Source: JANNPJ01 sp965200525 (GTDB lineage: Bacteria > Actinomycetota > Actinomycetes > Actinomycetales > Kineosporiaceae). From it: 64,000 nucleotides of DNA. The stretch covers positions 5,022,001-5,086,000 of the forward strand of contig OZ241368.1 in NCBI GenBank assembly GCA_965200525.1. The letters are read 5' to 3'. The notes under the pieces were generated by a model. It worked only from the letters and a program-made list of their open reading frames with translations. It searched no databases and was not told the DNA's origin. The translations under genes and the position numbers were made by a program. Numbering within the stretch: position 1 is the first letter of the stretch; every line of letters starts with the position of its first letter. Shown here piece after piece: positions 34,571-43,574 of this stretch.

Positions 34571-36702
34571 TTCGTTCCCAGGACCAACGGGTGGACGGCG
34601 CTCGCGCCGGCCCGGCGCAGCGCCCGGCTGGTGACGGCGAGGGTCCAGCCGGTCACCGACCGGTCGTCGATCAGGAGTACCCGCCGGCCCTCGACCGCCT
34701 CCGGCACCTCCAGCCGGTAGCGCTCGGCCACCACGTGCAGCCGGTGGGCCGAGTTGGCCGCGCCCTCGCCCGGCCCGGCAGGCCCGATCACCGAGAAGCT
34801 GGTGAGCACCGGCAAGCGCAGGTAGCGGGACAGCCCGTCGGCCAGGTGCGACCCGAGTTGCGGCCGGCTCAGCGAGCTGATGAAGACGATGCCGTCGGGC
34901 CGCTGCGGCAGCTCCCAGCGCTCGAGCACCTGGACCACGGCGTGGCGCAGTGGCACCGGGACCTCGCCGTCCGGGGTCTGCGGGTGGAACAGCTCGCGCA
35001 GCTGGTCGCCCCAGCCCAGATCGGTGAACCGGGCCACGGCCCGGCCCGGCTCGGCCTGCTCGCCGGGCGGGATCTTGCCGCTCAGCCGGACCCCGAGCTG
35101 GGCCATGCCGCTGGGCCACATCCGCCGCGGGTCGAGGTCGACCCCGGGCTCGACCAGGCGCTCGTCGGCCACCTCGACCCGGTGCTGGTCCACGGTGGTG
35201 GGCAGTTCGAGACCACCGCAGCGGTCGCACCGCCCGCAGCGCTCGGCCTGGTCGTCGTCCAGGGCCAGCCGCAGATACTGCATTCGGCAGTTCTCGGTGG
35301 CGACGTAGTCGAGCATGGCCCGCTGCTCGGCCCGGCGGGTGGCACTGACCCGCTCGTAGCGGTCGGTGTCGTAGTTCCAGGCCTGGCCGGTGCCGATCCA
35401 GCCGCCGCGGACCCGGCGGACCGCACCGTCGACGTCCAGCACCTTGAGCATCATGTCGAGCCGGGTGCGGCCGAGGTCGATCCGGGTCTCCAGGGTCGGG
35501 GTCGACATCGGCTCGTCGCGCTCGCCCAGCGCGGCCAGGGTCTGGCGCACCTGGTGCTCGGGCGGGAAGGCGAGCGAGGCGAAGTAGTCCCAGACCTCCT
35601 TGTCCTCCCGGCCCGGCAGCAGCACCACCGTGGCCCGGTCGACGCCGCGGCCGGCCCGGCCCACCTGCTGGTAGTAGGCGATCGGTGACGGCGGCGCGCC
35701 CAGATGGATCACGAAGCCGAGATCCGGCTTGTCGAAACCCATTCCGAGGGCCGACGTGGCGACCAGGGCCTTGAGTCGGTTGCCGAGCAGGTTCTCCTCG
35801 GCGGCCAGCCGTTCGGCCTCCGGGGTCTGGCCCGAGTAGGCGGCGACCTCGTGGCCCTGGCCGCGCAGGTGCTCGGCCACCTGCTGGGTGGCGGCGACGG
35901 TCAGGCAGTAGATGATGCCCGAACCGGGTAGCTCGCCGAGGTGCTCGGCCAGCCAGCCCAGCCGCTGGGCCGCGGTCGGCAGCTCGACCACGCCCAGGCG
36001 CAGCGAGGTGCGATCGAGCGAGCCGCGCAGCACCAGGACGTCGTCCAGGGTGCGATCGCCGCTGACCGACAGCTGCTCGGCGACGTCCTGGGTGACCCGG
36101 GCGTTGGCGGTGGCCGTGGTGGCCAGCACCGGGATGTCGGACGGCAGATCGGCCAGCAAGGTGCGGATCCGCCGGTAGTCGGGCCGGAAGTCGTGGCCCC
36201 AGTCGGACACGCAGTGCGCCTCGTCGATCACCACCAGGCCGGTCGCGGTGGTCAGCTGGGGCAGGGCCCGGTCGCGGAAGTCGGGGTTGTTCAGCCGCTC
36301 GGGCGAGACCAGCAGGACGTCGACCTCGCCCGCCTCGATCTGCTGGTAGACCTCGGCCCACTGGTTCAGGTTGGAGGAGTTGACCGTGACCGCGCGGATG
36401 CCGGCCCGCTCGGCCGCGGCGATCTGGTTGCGCATCAGGGCCAGCAACGGCGACACGATGATCGTGGGCCCGGCCCCGGCCGCCCGCAGGAGCGCGGTGG
36501 CCACGAAGTACACCGCCGACTTGCCCCACCCGGTGCGCTGCACCACCAGGGCCCGGCGCCGCTCGACCACCAGGGCCTCGATCGCCGTCCACTGATCGTC
36601 GTGCAGGACAGCGTCGGGGCGCCCGACCAGCCGGCGCAGTGCCGCCTCGGCCTGCTCGCGAACGGCGGAGGCGGTGCGGGTGGCTTCCAGTGGCGTGGTC
36701 AC
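34567..36702 (-). CDS. recQ: RecQ-type helicase fused to a phosphoribosyltransferase-like domain
   Basis: About 711 residues. The helicase core carries VVQRTGWGKSAVYF (Walker A), TIIVSPLLALMRNQ, VVIDEAHCVSDWGHDFRPDYRRI (DEAH box) and QQVGRAGRG (motif VI). A zinc-binding cluster (CRMQYLRLALDDDQAERCGRCDRCG) follows. The last ~150 residues contain VLLIDDRSVTGWTLAVTSRALRRAGASAVHPLVLG, which matches a type I phosphoribosyltransferase PRPP loop (acidic pair then TGWT). ComF-like PRT fusions to RecQ are known in actinobacteria, but their role is unclear. GTG 36702 is used; ATG 36732 is also possible. Confidence 0.88.
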   Translation of the reverse strand: MTTPLEATRTASAVREQAEAALRRLVGRPDAVLHDDQWTAIEALVVERRRALVVQRTGWGKSAVYFVATALLRAAGAGPTIIVSPLLALMRNQIAAAERAGIRAVTVNSSNLNQWAEVYQQIEAGEVDVLLVSPERLNNPDFRDRALPQLTTATGLVVIDEAHCVSDWGHDFRPDYRRIRTLLADLPSDIPVLATTATANARVTQDVAEQLSVSGDRTLDDVLVLRGSLDRTSLRLGVVELPTAAQRLGWLAEHLGELPGSGIIYCLTVAATQQVAEHLRGQGHEVAAYSGQTPEAERLAAEENLLGNRLKALVATSALGMGFDKPDLGFVIHLGAPPSPIAYYQQVGRAGRGVDRATVVLLPGREDKEVWDYFASLAFPPEHQVRQTLAALGERDEPMSTPTLETRIDLGRTRLDMMLKVLDVDGAVRRVRGGWIGTGQAWNYDTDRYERVSATRRAEQRAMLDYVATENCRMQYLRLALDDDQAERCGRCDRCGGLELPTTVDQHRVEVADERLVEPGVDLDPRRMWPSGMAQLGVRLSGKIPPGEQAEPGRAVARFTDLGWGDQLRELFHPQTPDGEVPVPLRHAVVQVLERWELPQRPDGIVFISSLSRPQLGSHLADGLSRYLRLPVLTSFSVIGPAGPGEGAANSAHRLHVVAERYRLEVPEAVEGRRVLLIDDRSVTGWTLAVTSRALRRAGASAVHPLVLGTN

Positions 36703-37151
36703 GGGGTCGAGCCTGCCATCGACCACCGACATTGATGATGGAAGGGCGTCACCGGGTCCTGACTCCACCACTGACTGTCGCCCTGCTGGGCTGGCTTCAA
36801 AGTGTTCTGTCGGACCTGGTGACGTGCACATTCAGGCCGTCGGCCGGGGTGGACATGACCTAATAAGAGCTTGGCCGAGCCTCATCAATGTCCTGTCTGC
36901 TCACCCCGACCGAGAGCTGCACCCCGCCGTGTAGCCAGTCGGAAGGGCATGACCATCGTGACATCACCAGCAATCCGCCGGTCGAGCCCCGATCTGTGGA
37001 CAAACCCCCCGGTCGTGCGCCGCTGTGGACAACCGCCCGGCCGTCTCGACCGGTGAAACGTGGTGGACAGGGCGCTCCTGGACAGCACACCCTTGTCTCA
37101 CTAAACAAGATACTAATCTCGAAATATGAGACAGCGACGAAAGGTCCGAGA
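36703..37151. other. 450-bp intergenic region with DnaA-box-like pair
   Basis: No convincing gene. TGTGGACAA occurs at 36995-37003 and 37024-37032 (reverse complements of the TTGTCCACA box), 29 bp apart. The A+T-rich tract 37098-37135 is flanked by TGTCTCA and TGAGACA and is probably the promoter or operator of the methyltransferase gene. Confidence 0.4.
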
Positions 37152-37904
37152 ATGCCTCGCGAATGGGATGCCGGCCGCTACGACGCCCAGCCACTGCCGC
37201 ACCTGGCCTGGGGGCTGCGCACGATCGAGCGGCTGGCTCTGGCCGGTGACGAGACCGTGCTCGACGCCGGCTGCGGCACCGGCCGGGACGCCGCCGCCCT
37301 GCTCGAGCGGCTGCCCACCGGCCGCGTGGTCGCCGTGGACGGATCCGTGCGGATGCTTGAGCGGGCCCGGGAACGGCTGGCCGGCGACCTGGACCGGGTC
37401 GAGATCGTGCTGGCCGACCTGGGCCGGCCGCTGCCTTTCGACGGCCCGGTCGACGCGGTGCTGAGCGTGGCCGCGTTCCACTGGGTGCCCGACCACGACG
37501 CGCTGTTCCGCCACCTGGCCGCGGTGCTGCGCCCGGGCGGGCGGATGGCCGTCGACTGCGGCGGCCTGGGCAACATCGCCCACGTCGCGGCCGCCGCCCA
37601 GGAGGTGCTGGGCCTTCAGACCGATGCCGGATCGACGCCGTGGAACTTCGCCGGCGTCGAGCAGACCCGCGAGCGGCTGAGCGCAGCCGGGTTCACCGAG
37701 CTGGACGTACGGCTGCGACCCGACCCGGCCCGGTTCGCCGGTTCGGGCGAGCTGGCGGAGTACCTGCTCACCGTGGTGCTCGGGGCCCAGCTGGACCGGA
37801 TGCCGAAGGAGGAGCACGAGGGGTTCATCGCCGCCGTCATCGAACGGCTGCCGGAACCGGTGGTCGACTACGTCCGGCTCGAGATCGGCGCCGTCCGGGC
37901 CTGA
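37152..37904 (+). CDS. class I SAM-dependent methyltransferase (trans-aconitate methyltransferase-like)
   Basis: About 250 residues. The SAM-binding motif I is VLDAGCGTGRDAAALLERLPTGRVVAVDGS. Later blocks VEIVLADLGRPLPFDGPVDAVLSVAAFHWVPDH and LAAVLRPGGRMAVDCGG match the Tam/ubiE-like class. The C-terminal helices (MPKEEHEGFIAAVIERL) fit trans-aconitate-type methyltransferases, but the substrate is uncertain. ATG 37152 follows AAAGG at 37139-37143 and the region upstream is non-coding. Confidence 0.86.
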   Translation: MPREWDAGRYDAQPLPHLAWGLRTIERLALAGDETVLDAGCGTGRDAAALLERLPTGRVVAVDGSVRMLERARERLAGDLDRVEIVLADLGRPLPFDGPVDAVLSVAAFHWVPDHDALFRHLAAVLRPGGRMAVDCGGLGNIAHVAAAAQEVLGLQTDAGSTPWNFAGVEQTRERLSAAGFTELDVRLRPDPARFAGSGELAEYLLTVVLGAQLDRMPKEEHEGFIAAVIERLPEPVVDYVRLEIGAVRA

Positions 37905-37923
37905 GGGCGCGGGCGATCCGCAA

Positions 37924-38658
37924 TCACAGGATGTGCCTGAGGTAGCGCATCGGCTCGGCCAGGAAGCTGCGGTAGTGCTGCACCAGCTCCAGGTCGGCCC
38001 AGGCGCTCTCGTGGAAACCCTCGTCGTCCAGTTGCAGGATCCGGGCCCCGGGCAGGGCCGCCAGCACGGGGGAGTGGGTGGCCATCACCACCTGCGACGT
38101 GCCTAGTTCGGCCAGTTCGTGCAGCAGCCCGACCAGGGCCAGGCAGGCCGAGAAGGACAGGGCCGACTCGGGCTCGTCGAGCAGGTAGAACCCGGGGCTG
38201 TCGAACCGCGAGCGCAGCACGGCCAGGAACGACTCGCCGTGCGAGATCTCGTGGAAGTCCGGATCGTTCCCGCCCGGGTGGTTCTCCAGGTAGGTGTAGA
38301 AACCGTGCATGGTCTCGGCCCGCAGGAAGAATCCCCAGGGCGAGGCCCCGCCCTCGCGCGAGAGCTGCAGGTTCTCGCCGAGCGGGGACTCGCTCGGGCG
38401 GGTGGAATGGCGGGCCATCACCGATCCGCCCTCGGGGGACATGCCGTAGGCCCCGGCGATCCCCTCGACCAGGGTCGACTTTCCCGAGCCGTTCTCGCCG
38501 ACCAGCACGGTCAGCCGGCCCAGGTCCAGGCCGTCGGTGAGCAACCGGGCGATCGCCGGGATCGTGGCCGGCCAGTCCTGGTCGGACAGTTCGGACTGTG
38601 GGTGCCGTTCGATCCGGCGGACGTGAAGCGCACCCGGGCGGATCGGACGACGTTTCAT
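37924..38658 (-). CDS. AAA-family ATPase (AAA_21/SMC-like)
   Basis: About 244 residues. Walker A LTVLVGENGSGKSTLVEGIAG, signature-like SHGESFLAVL, Walker B FYLLDEPESALS and switch VVMATHSPVLAALPGA give a complete ABC/SMC-type ATPase without coiled-coil arms. Small stand-alone ATPases of this kind occur both as housekeeping genes and in defence modules. No nuclease or toxin gene accompanies this one, so no defence role is claimed. It is convergent with the methyltransferase gene. Confidence 0.85.
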   Translation of the reverse strand: MKRRPIRPGALHVRRIERHPQSELSDQDWPATIPAIARLLTDGLDLGRLTVLVGENGSGKSTLVEGIAGAYGMSPEGGSVMARHSTRPSESPLGENLQLSREGGASPWGFFLRAETMHGFYTYLENHPGGNDPDFHEISHGESFLAVLRSRFDSPGFYLLDEPESALSFSACLALVGLLHELAELGTSQVVMATHSPVLAALPGARILQLDDEGFHESAWADLELVQHYRSFLAEPMRYLRHIL

Positions 38659-38741
38659 CCAGCTATTGAACCGGCAGCGGCCCGAGCGGGAGAAGGGCGG
38701 CCCGGCTCAAGGAGCACCGGGCGCGCGCCGATCCAGGAACC

Positions 38742-39872
38742 GTGACCCCTGCCGCTCTCGCTCCCACGGCGGGCGATGCCACCAGCCTGGGGCTGCCCCG
38801 CCTGTGCGCCGGTTTCGCCGCCATCCACGCCGTGAACGCGGTCGTCGCTCTGGTCCTGCCGGACGTCGCCTACCGGGCGGCCCTGGTCTCGATCGACGGC
38901 AGCTGCGCGGTGATCTTCGCCCTGTTCGCCTTCATGGCCGCGACCCGGCGGCTGCCGGGCTGGCGCCGGGAGACCACCGCGGCCCTGGTGCCGGTCGTCG
39001 CCGCCTGTGCCGCGGCCACCCGGACCGGCCTGCTCAACGCCCACTGGCCGGCCGCCGAGCTGGTCCTGGTGGCCGCGGCGGCCGTCGTCGTCACCTCCCG
39101 GCACTGGTTCTGGGCCGTGCAGGGCGCCTGCGGGCTGCTCTGGGCCGGCAGCGTCTCGGTCGAGGTGCTGCGCGGCGGGTTCACCGCCAATGACGCGGCC
39201 ATCTGGCTGAACATCGGCCTGCTGGTGGCGGCGGCCGGAGCGCTGGCCACGGCGGTCGGGCGCGCTCGAACCACCGCCGCGATCGCCCTGGTCACGGCCA
39301 ATCGCCAGTTGCTCGAGCACTCCGTGCGCGACCCGCTCACCGGCGTCGCCAACCGCAAGGGCATGGAACTGGTGGCCCGCCCGATGATCGACCTGGCCCG
39401 GCGCCAGGGCCAGGCCGTGCACTGCCTCATCGTCGACGTCGACACGCTGCGCGGGATCAACGAGGAGCACGGCACCCGCGGCGGTGACGAGGTGCTGATG
39501 GCGGTGGCCGAGGCGATGGCCGCGGCCACCCGGACCACCGACATCGTGGCCCGATCCGGGGGCGACGAGTTCGTCGTCCTGGGCCCCGGCACGGGGACCT
39601 CGCCGCTGGAGATGGAGCGGCGGATCCGGGCCCACCTGAGCACCGCGGTCAACCTGCCCCGCGCCTCCTGGCAGGGCCGGGTCAGCGCCGGTGCGGCCAC
39701 CCTGGTGCCCTGGGACGGCGACGACCTGGACGGCCTGCTGGAGCGGGCCGAGCAGGATCTGGCCCTGCGCCGCTCGCTGAAGCGCCGGGCCGCGGCCCGG
39801 ATGCGCGAGGACCCGCCGTCGGTCGAGGTCGCCCCACCGGCCACTCCCGGTGACGCCGACGCCGAAGCGTGA
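38742..39872 (+). CDS. membrane diguanylate cyclase (GGDEF)
   Basis: About 376 residues. The N-terminal half has about six hydrophobic segments (CAGFAAIHAVNAVVALVLP; SCAVIFALFAFMAA; LVLVAAAAVVVTS; IWLNIGLLVAAAGALATAV). The C-terminal GGDEF domain has DPLTGVANRKGMELV, CLIVDVDTLRGINEEHG and intact ARSGGDEFVVL, so cyclic-di-GMP synthesis is likely. No clear RxxD inhibitory site was identified. GTG 38742. It is the second cyclic-di-GMP enzyme in the window, unlinked to the first. Confidence 0.87.
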   Translation: MTPAALAPTAGDATSLGLPRLCAGFAAIHAVNAVVALVLPDVAYRAALVSIDGSCAVIFALFAFMAATRRLPGWRRETTAALVPVVAACAAATRTGLLNAHWPAAELVLVAAAAVVVTSRHWFWAVQGACGLLWAGSVSVEVLRGGFTANDAAIWLNIGLLVAAAGALATAVGRARTTAAIALVTANRQLLEHSVRDPLTGVANRKGMELVARPMIDLARRQGQAVHCLIVDVDTLRGINEEHGTRGGDEVLMAVAEAMAAATRTTDIVARSGGDEFVVLGPGTGTSPLEMERRIRAHLSTAVNLPRASWQGRVSAGAATLVPWDGDDLDGLLERAEQDLALRRSLKRRAAARMREDPPSVEVAPPATPGDADAEA

Positions 39873-39917
39873 CCGGACCTGATCGGACCGGCTGAGCGAA
39901 TGGGCTAAACTTTGCCC

Positions 39918-39953
39918 GTGCAGACCACGCAGCTCCTTATCGGGCCGCGCTGA
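39918..39953 (+). CDS. leuS leader peptide MQTTQLLIGPR
   Basis: An 11-residue ORF starting with GTG at the predicted transcription start and ending in TGA. It contains two consecutive leucine codons (CTC CTT) followed by Ile, fitting a sensor of leucyl-tRNA charge that controls downstream pairing. It is too short to be found by gene callers. The function is inferred from its position between a promoter and an attenuator in front of leucyl-tRNA synthetase. Confidence 0.6.
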   Translation: MQTTQLLIGPR

Positions 39954-40010
39954 GCGAACTCCTGCCGAGCCGGACGCTGACCGCGTCGGGCGCAGGAACG
40001 TCAGCGTGGC

Positions 40011-40036
40011 AACCCCTCCTGTGCGAGGGGTTTTTT
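40011..40036 (+). terminator. intrinsic terminator upstream of leuS
   Basis: AACCCCTC (40011-40018) pairs with GAGGGGTT (40025-40032) across a 6-nt loop and runs into TTTTTT (40031-40036). Such a U-tract terminator is unusual in this G+C-rich sequence and lies 52 bp before leuS, not after a gene. Confidence 0.8.
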
Positions 40037-40087
40037 CATTCCGGTACGAGGGCGCCCGCACCAGGACCAGGATCACTAGGGATCACC

Positions 40088-42682
40088 ATGACGCAGATCG
40101 ACAGCACCACCGAGGACACCGAGGGCCGGGACGGCGTGGCCGGGCAGGCCGGGCAGGCCGAGCCGGAGACCTTCGACGCCGACGCGATGCAGGAACGCTG
40201 GCTGCCGGTGTGGGACGAGCTGGCCCCGTTCCGCAGCGGCCGGCCCGACGACGAGCGGCCGACCAAGTACATCCTGGACATGTTCCCGTACCCCTCCGGC
40301 GACCTCCACATGGGTCACGCCGAGGCGTACGCCCTGGGCGACGTCGTGGCCAGGTACTGGACCCAGCGCGGCTTCAACGTCATGCACCCGATCGGTTGGG
40401 ACTCCTTCGGCCTGCCGGCCGAGAACGCCGCCATCACCCGGGGTCTGGACCCGCGCGGCTGGACCTACGACAACATCGCCCAGCAGCGCTCCTCGATGCG
40501 CCGCTACGCCTGCTCGTTCGACTGGGACCGGGTGCTGGTCACCAGCGACCCCGAGTACTACCGGTGGAACCAGTGGCTGTTTCTGCGCCTGCACGAGAAC
40601 GGCCTGGCCTACCGCCGCCCGAGCCTGGTCAACTGGTGCCCCAAGGACCTGACCGTGCTGGCCAACGAGCAGGTCGTCGAGGGCCGGTGCGAGCGCTGCG
40701 GCACGGTGGTGACCAAGAAGAAGCTGACCCAGTGGTACTTCAAGATCACTGAGTACGCCGACCGCCTGCTGGACGACATGAAGCAGCTGCAGGGCACCTG
40801 GCCGGACAAGGTCCTGAGCATGCAGCGCAACTGGATCGGGCGCTCGACCGGGGCCGACGTCGTCTTCCAGATCGAGCCGGTGGACGCCGGTGACGTCGCC
40901 GACGGCTCACCCGCGGTCCCGGCCCGGCCGGTCACGGTCTACACCACGCGGCCCGACACCCTGCACGGCGCGACGTTCTTCGTCGTGGCCGCCGACTCCG
41001 ACCTGGCCGCCGAGCTGGCCGCCGAGGCCCCGGCCGAGGTGAGGGCCGAGTTCGACACCTACCTGGAGAAGGTCCGGGGCACCTCCGAGATCGACCGGAT
41101 GTCGACCGACCGGCCCAAGACCGGCGTCTTCCTGCACCGGCACGTGATCAACCCGGTGAACGGCGAGCGGCTGCCGATCTACGCCGCCGACTACGTGCTG
41201 GCCGACTACGGCCACGGCGCGATCATGGCCGTGCCCGCGCACGACCAGCGCGACCTGGACTTCGCCCTGGCGTTCGACCTGCCGGTGCAGGTGGTGGTCG
41301 ACGTCCGGGGCGAGGACGGCGAGCCGCTGCCGCACCCGGGCGAGACCGGCCAGGCGACCGCCGGCGACGGCGAGCTGGTGAACTCGGGCGAGCTGGACGG
41401 GCTGCGCAAGGTCGAGGCGATCGCGAAGATCACCGAGACGCTGAAGGACCGCGAGCTGGGCGGGCCGAAGGTCAACTACCGGCTGCGGGACTGGCTGATC
41501 TCCCGCCAGCGCTACTGGGGCACGCCGATCCCGATCATCCACTGCGAGGCCTGCGGCGAGGTCCCGGTCCCCGACGACCAGCTGCCGGTCACCCTGCCGC
41601 CGGCCGAGGGCCTGGACCTGAAGCCGAAGGGCACCTCCCCGCTGGGCGCGGCCAGCGACTGGGTCAACGTCGAGTGCCCGTCCTGCGGCGGCCCGGCCAC
41701 CCGGGACACCGACACGATGGACACCTTCGTCGACTCGTCCTGGTACTTCCTGCGGTTCACCTCGACCGGGCGCGACGACGTGCCGTTCGACAAGGCCGAG
41801 GTGCGCAAGTGGCTGCCGGTCGACCAGTACGTCGGCGGCGTCACCCACGCGATCCTGCACCTGCTGTACGCCCGGTTCTTCACCAAGGTGCTGTATGACC
41901 TGGGCATGGTGCCGGTGGTCGAGCCGTTCGCCCGGCTGCTGAACCAGGGCATGGTCCAGATGAACGGCTCGGCGATGAGCAAGTCCAAGGGCAACCTGGT
42001 CAAGCTGTCCGAGCAGCTGGACCAGCACGGCGTCGACGCGATCCGGCTGACCATGGCCTTCGCCGGTCCGCCGGAGGACGACATCGACTGGGCCGACGTG
42101 TCGCCGGCCGGCTCGGCCCGGTTCCTGGCCCGGGCCTGGCGGCTGTCGCTGGACGTCTCGTCGCCGGCCGGGACCGACGTGAGCGGCGGTGACCTGGCTC
42201 TGCGCCGGGCCACCCACCGGACCGTGCACGAGGTCACCGGGCTGATCGAGTCGTTCCGGTTCAACGTGGCCGTGGCCCGGGTGATGGAACTGGTGAACGT
42301 CACCCGCAAGGCGATCGACTCCGGTCCCGGCGGCGCCGATCCGGCGGTCCGCGAGGCGGTCGAGGCCATCGCGCTGATGCTGTCCCTGTTCGCGCCCTAC
42401 ACGGCTGAGGACATCTGGTCCAAGCTGGGCCACCAGCCGGCCGTGGCGCTGGCCGGCTGGCCTGCGGTCGAGGAGGCCCTGCTGGTCGAGGAGACCGTGA
42501 CCTGTGTCGTGCAGGTGCAGGGCAAGGTCCGCGACCGGCTGGAGGTGGCGCCCACGATCAGCGAGGACGCGCTGCGTGAGCTGGCCCTGGCCAGCCCGGC
42601 GATTCAGAAGGCGTTGGACGGGCGGGCCACCCGCACGGTCATCGTCCGGCCCCCACGGCTGGTCAACATCGTCCCTGCGTAG
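40088..42682 (+). CDS. leuS: leucyl-tRNA synthetase
   Basis: About 864 residues. Class I synthetase signatures HIGH-like (FPYPSGDLHMGHAEAY) and KMSKS-like (SAMSKSKGNLV) are present, with the editing domain (VYTTRPDTLHGATFFVVAADSDLA), a zinc-like cluster (EACGEVPVP and VECPSCGGPA) and WYFLRFTS. It charges tRNA-Leu. A hydrophilic N-terminal extension (~30 residues, Glu/Gln/Ala-rich) precedes the conserved core. Expression is probably controlled by the attenuator in the 170-nt leader. Confidence 0.97.
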   Translation: MTQIDSTTEDTEGRDGVAGQAGQAEPETFDADAMQERWLPVWDELAPFRSGRPDDERPTKYILDMFPYPSGDLHMGHAEAYALGDVVARYWTQRGFNVMHPIGWDSFGLPAENAAITRGLDPRGWTYDNIAQQRSSMRRYACSFDWDRVLVTSDPEYYRWNQWLFLRLHENGLAYRRPSLVNWCPKDLTVLANEQVVEGRCERCGTVVTKKKLTQWYFKITEYADRLLDDMKQLQGTWPDKVLSMQRNWIGRSTGADVVFQIEPVDAGDVADGSPAVPARPVTVYTTRPDTLHGATFFVVAADSDLAAELAAEAPAEVRAEFDTYLEKVRGTSEIDRMSTDRPKTGVFLHRHVINPVNGERLPIYAADYVLADYGHGAIMAVPAHDQRDLDFALAFDLPVQVVVDVRGEDGEPLPHPGETGQATAGDGELVNSGELDGLRKVEAIAKITETLKDRELGGPKVNYRLRDWLISRQRYWGTPIPIIHCEACGEVPVPDDQLPVTLPPAEGLDLKPKGTSPLGAASDWVNVECPSCGGPATRDTDTMDTFVDSSWYFLRFTSTGRDDVPFDKAEVRKWLPVDQYVGGVTHAILHLLYARFFTKVLYDLGMVPVVEPFARLLNQGMVQMNGSAMSKSKGNLVKLSEQLDQHGVDAIRLTMAFAGPPEDDIDWADVSPAGSARFLARAWRLSLDVSSPAGTDVSGGDLALRRATHRTVHEVTGLIESFRFNVAVARVMELVNVTRKAIDSGPGGADPAVREAVEAIALMLSLFAPYTAEDIWSKLGHQPAVALAGWPAVEEALLVEETVTCVVQVQGKVRDRLEVAPTISEDALRELALASPAIQKALDGRATRTVIVRPPRLVNIVPA

Positions 42683-42716
42683 GTCCGCGAGGCTGCGCAC
42701 GCTACTGTCGCTGTTC

Positions 42717-43574
42717 ATGTCTGGGCCCGTTGCCGTGGTGACCGATTCCACCGCTTATCTGCCACCGAGTGCCGCCGCCGAGCTGGGCATCACCGTCGTG
42801 CCGCTGCAGGTGATCGTCGACGGCGAGTCGCTGGCCGAGGGCGTCGAGATCGGCGGCGACCAGGTCGCCGAGGCGCTGCGGGCCGACCGGACCGTGACCA
42901 CGTCCCGGCCCTCGCCGCAGGCCTTCGCCGACGTCTACGCCCGGCTGCGGGACGAGGGTGCCGCCGCGATCGTCTCGGTGCACCTGTCCGGTGATCTGTC
43001 CGGCACCGTCGACGCCGCCCGGCTGGCCGCGACCGAGGTGGCCTCCTCCACGCTGACCATCGACGTGGTCGACTCCCGCTCGATGGGGATGGGCCTGGGC
43101 TTTGGGGTGATCACGGCCGCCCGCCTGGCGGCGGCCGGCGGATCCTCGGCCGACCTGGCCACGGCGGCCGCCCGGCGCTCGCTGAACAGCTCGATCTACA
43201 TGTACGTCGACACCCTTGAGTACCTGCGCAAGGGCGGGCGGATCGGCGCCGCGCAGGCCTGGCTGGGCTCGGCCCTGACCATCAAGCCGGTGCTCTACCT
43301 GGTCGACGGCCGGCTGGAACCGCTGGAGCGGGTGCGGACTACGGCCCGGGCCATCTCCCGGCTGGTCGAGGTCGCCGTCGCTGACGCCGAGGGTTCCGAG
43401 GTGGAGCTCGCCGTCCATCACCTGGCCGCTCCCGAGCGGGCGGCCGAGGTCGCCGCTCGGCTCAGTGAGGCTCTGCCGGCGGTCGGCGAGGTGCTGGTCA
43501 GTGAGGTCGGGGCCGTCGTCGGTGCGCACGTGGGGCCGGGCGCGGTCGGGGTCGTGGTCTCGCCGGTGGGCTGA
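42717..43574 (+). CDS. DegV family fatty-acid-binding protein
   Basis: About 285 residues. DegV landmarks: VVTDSTAYLPPSAAAELGITVVPLQV, TSRPSPQAF, VSVHLSGDLSGTVDAARLAA, DSRSMGMGLGF and MYVDTLEYLRKGGRIGAAQAWLGSALTIKPVL. These proteins bind fatty acids and, in some Gram-positives, feed fatty-acid kinase. ATG 42717 has TACTGT eight bases upstream. The neighbourhood leuS-degV is conserved in actinobacteria, where comEA and comEC usually follow; here they do not. Confidence 0.9.
   Translation: MSGPVAVVTDSTAYLPPSAAAELGITVVPLQVIVDGESLAEGVEIGGDQVAEALRADRTVTTSRPSPQAFADVYARLRDEGAAAIVSVHLSGDLSGTVDAARLAATEVASSTLTIDVVDSRSMGMGLGFGVITAARLAAAGGSSADLATAAARRSLNSSIYMYVDTLEYLRKGGRIGAAQAWLGSALTIKPVLYLVDGRLEPLERVRTTARAISRLVEVAVADAEGSEVELAVHHLAAPERAAEVAARLSEALPAVGEVLVSEVGAVVGAHVGPGAVGVVVSPVG

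Larger units (their letters stand above)
39906..40036 (+). promoter_or_regulatory. leuS leader: leaderless promoter, leader peptide and attenuator
   Basis: TAAACT (39906-39911) is six bases before GTG 39918, so the RNA probably starts at the leader-peptide codon. After the leader peptide come two alternative structures: CTCCTGCCGA near 39958-39967 can pair with TCGGGCGCAGGA (39986-39997), whereas ACGCTGAC (39974-39981) pairs exactly with GTCAGCGT (40000-40007). The two pairings interleave and exclude each other. An intrinsic terminator follows. This is the pattern of ribosome-mediated attenuation of leuS. Confidence 0.65.

Noticed and set aside
36703..37151. Replication origin suggested by DnaA-like boxes
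   Set aside because: Only two boxes, and none of dnaA, dnaN or recF nearby.
37924..38658. AAA ATPase as an anti-phage defence gene
   Set aside because: No partner nuclease, toxin or defence neighbour is present; similar single ATPases occur as ordinary genes.
39954..40036. T-box riboswitch upstream of leuS
   Set aside because: The transcript from the predicted start is short, there is no recognisable Stem I, and only a loose match to the T-box sequence; a leader peptide fits better, though a test is proposed.
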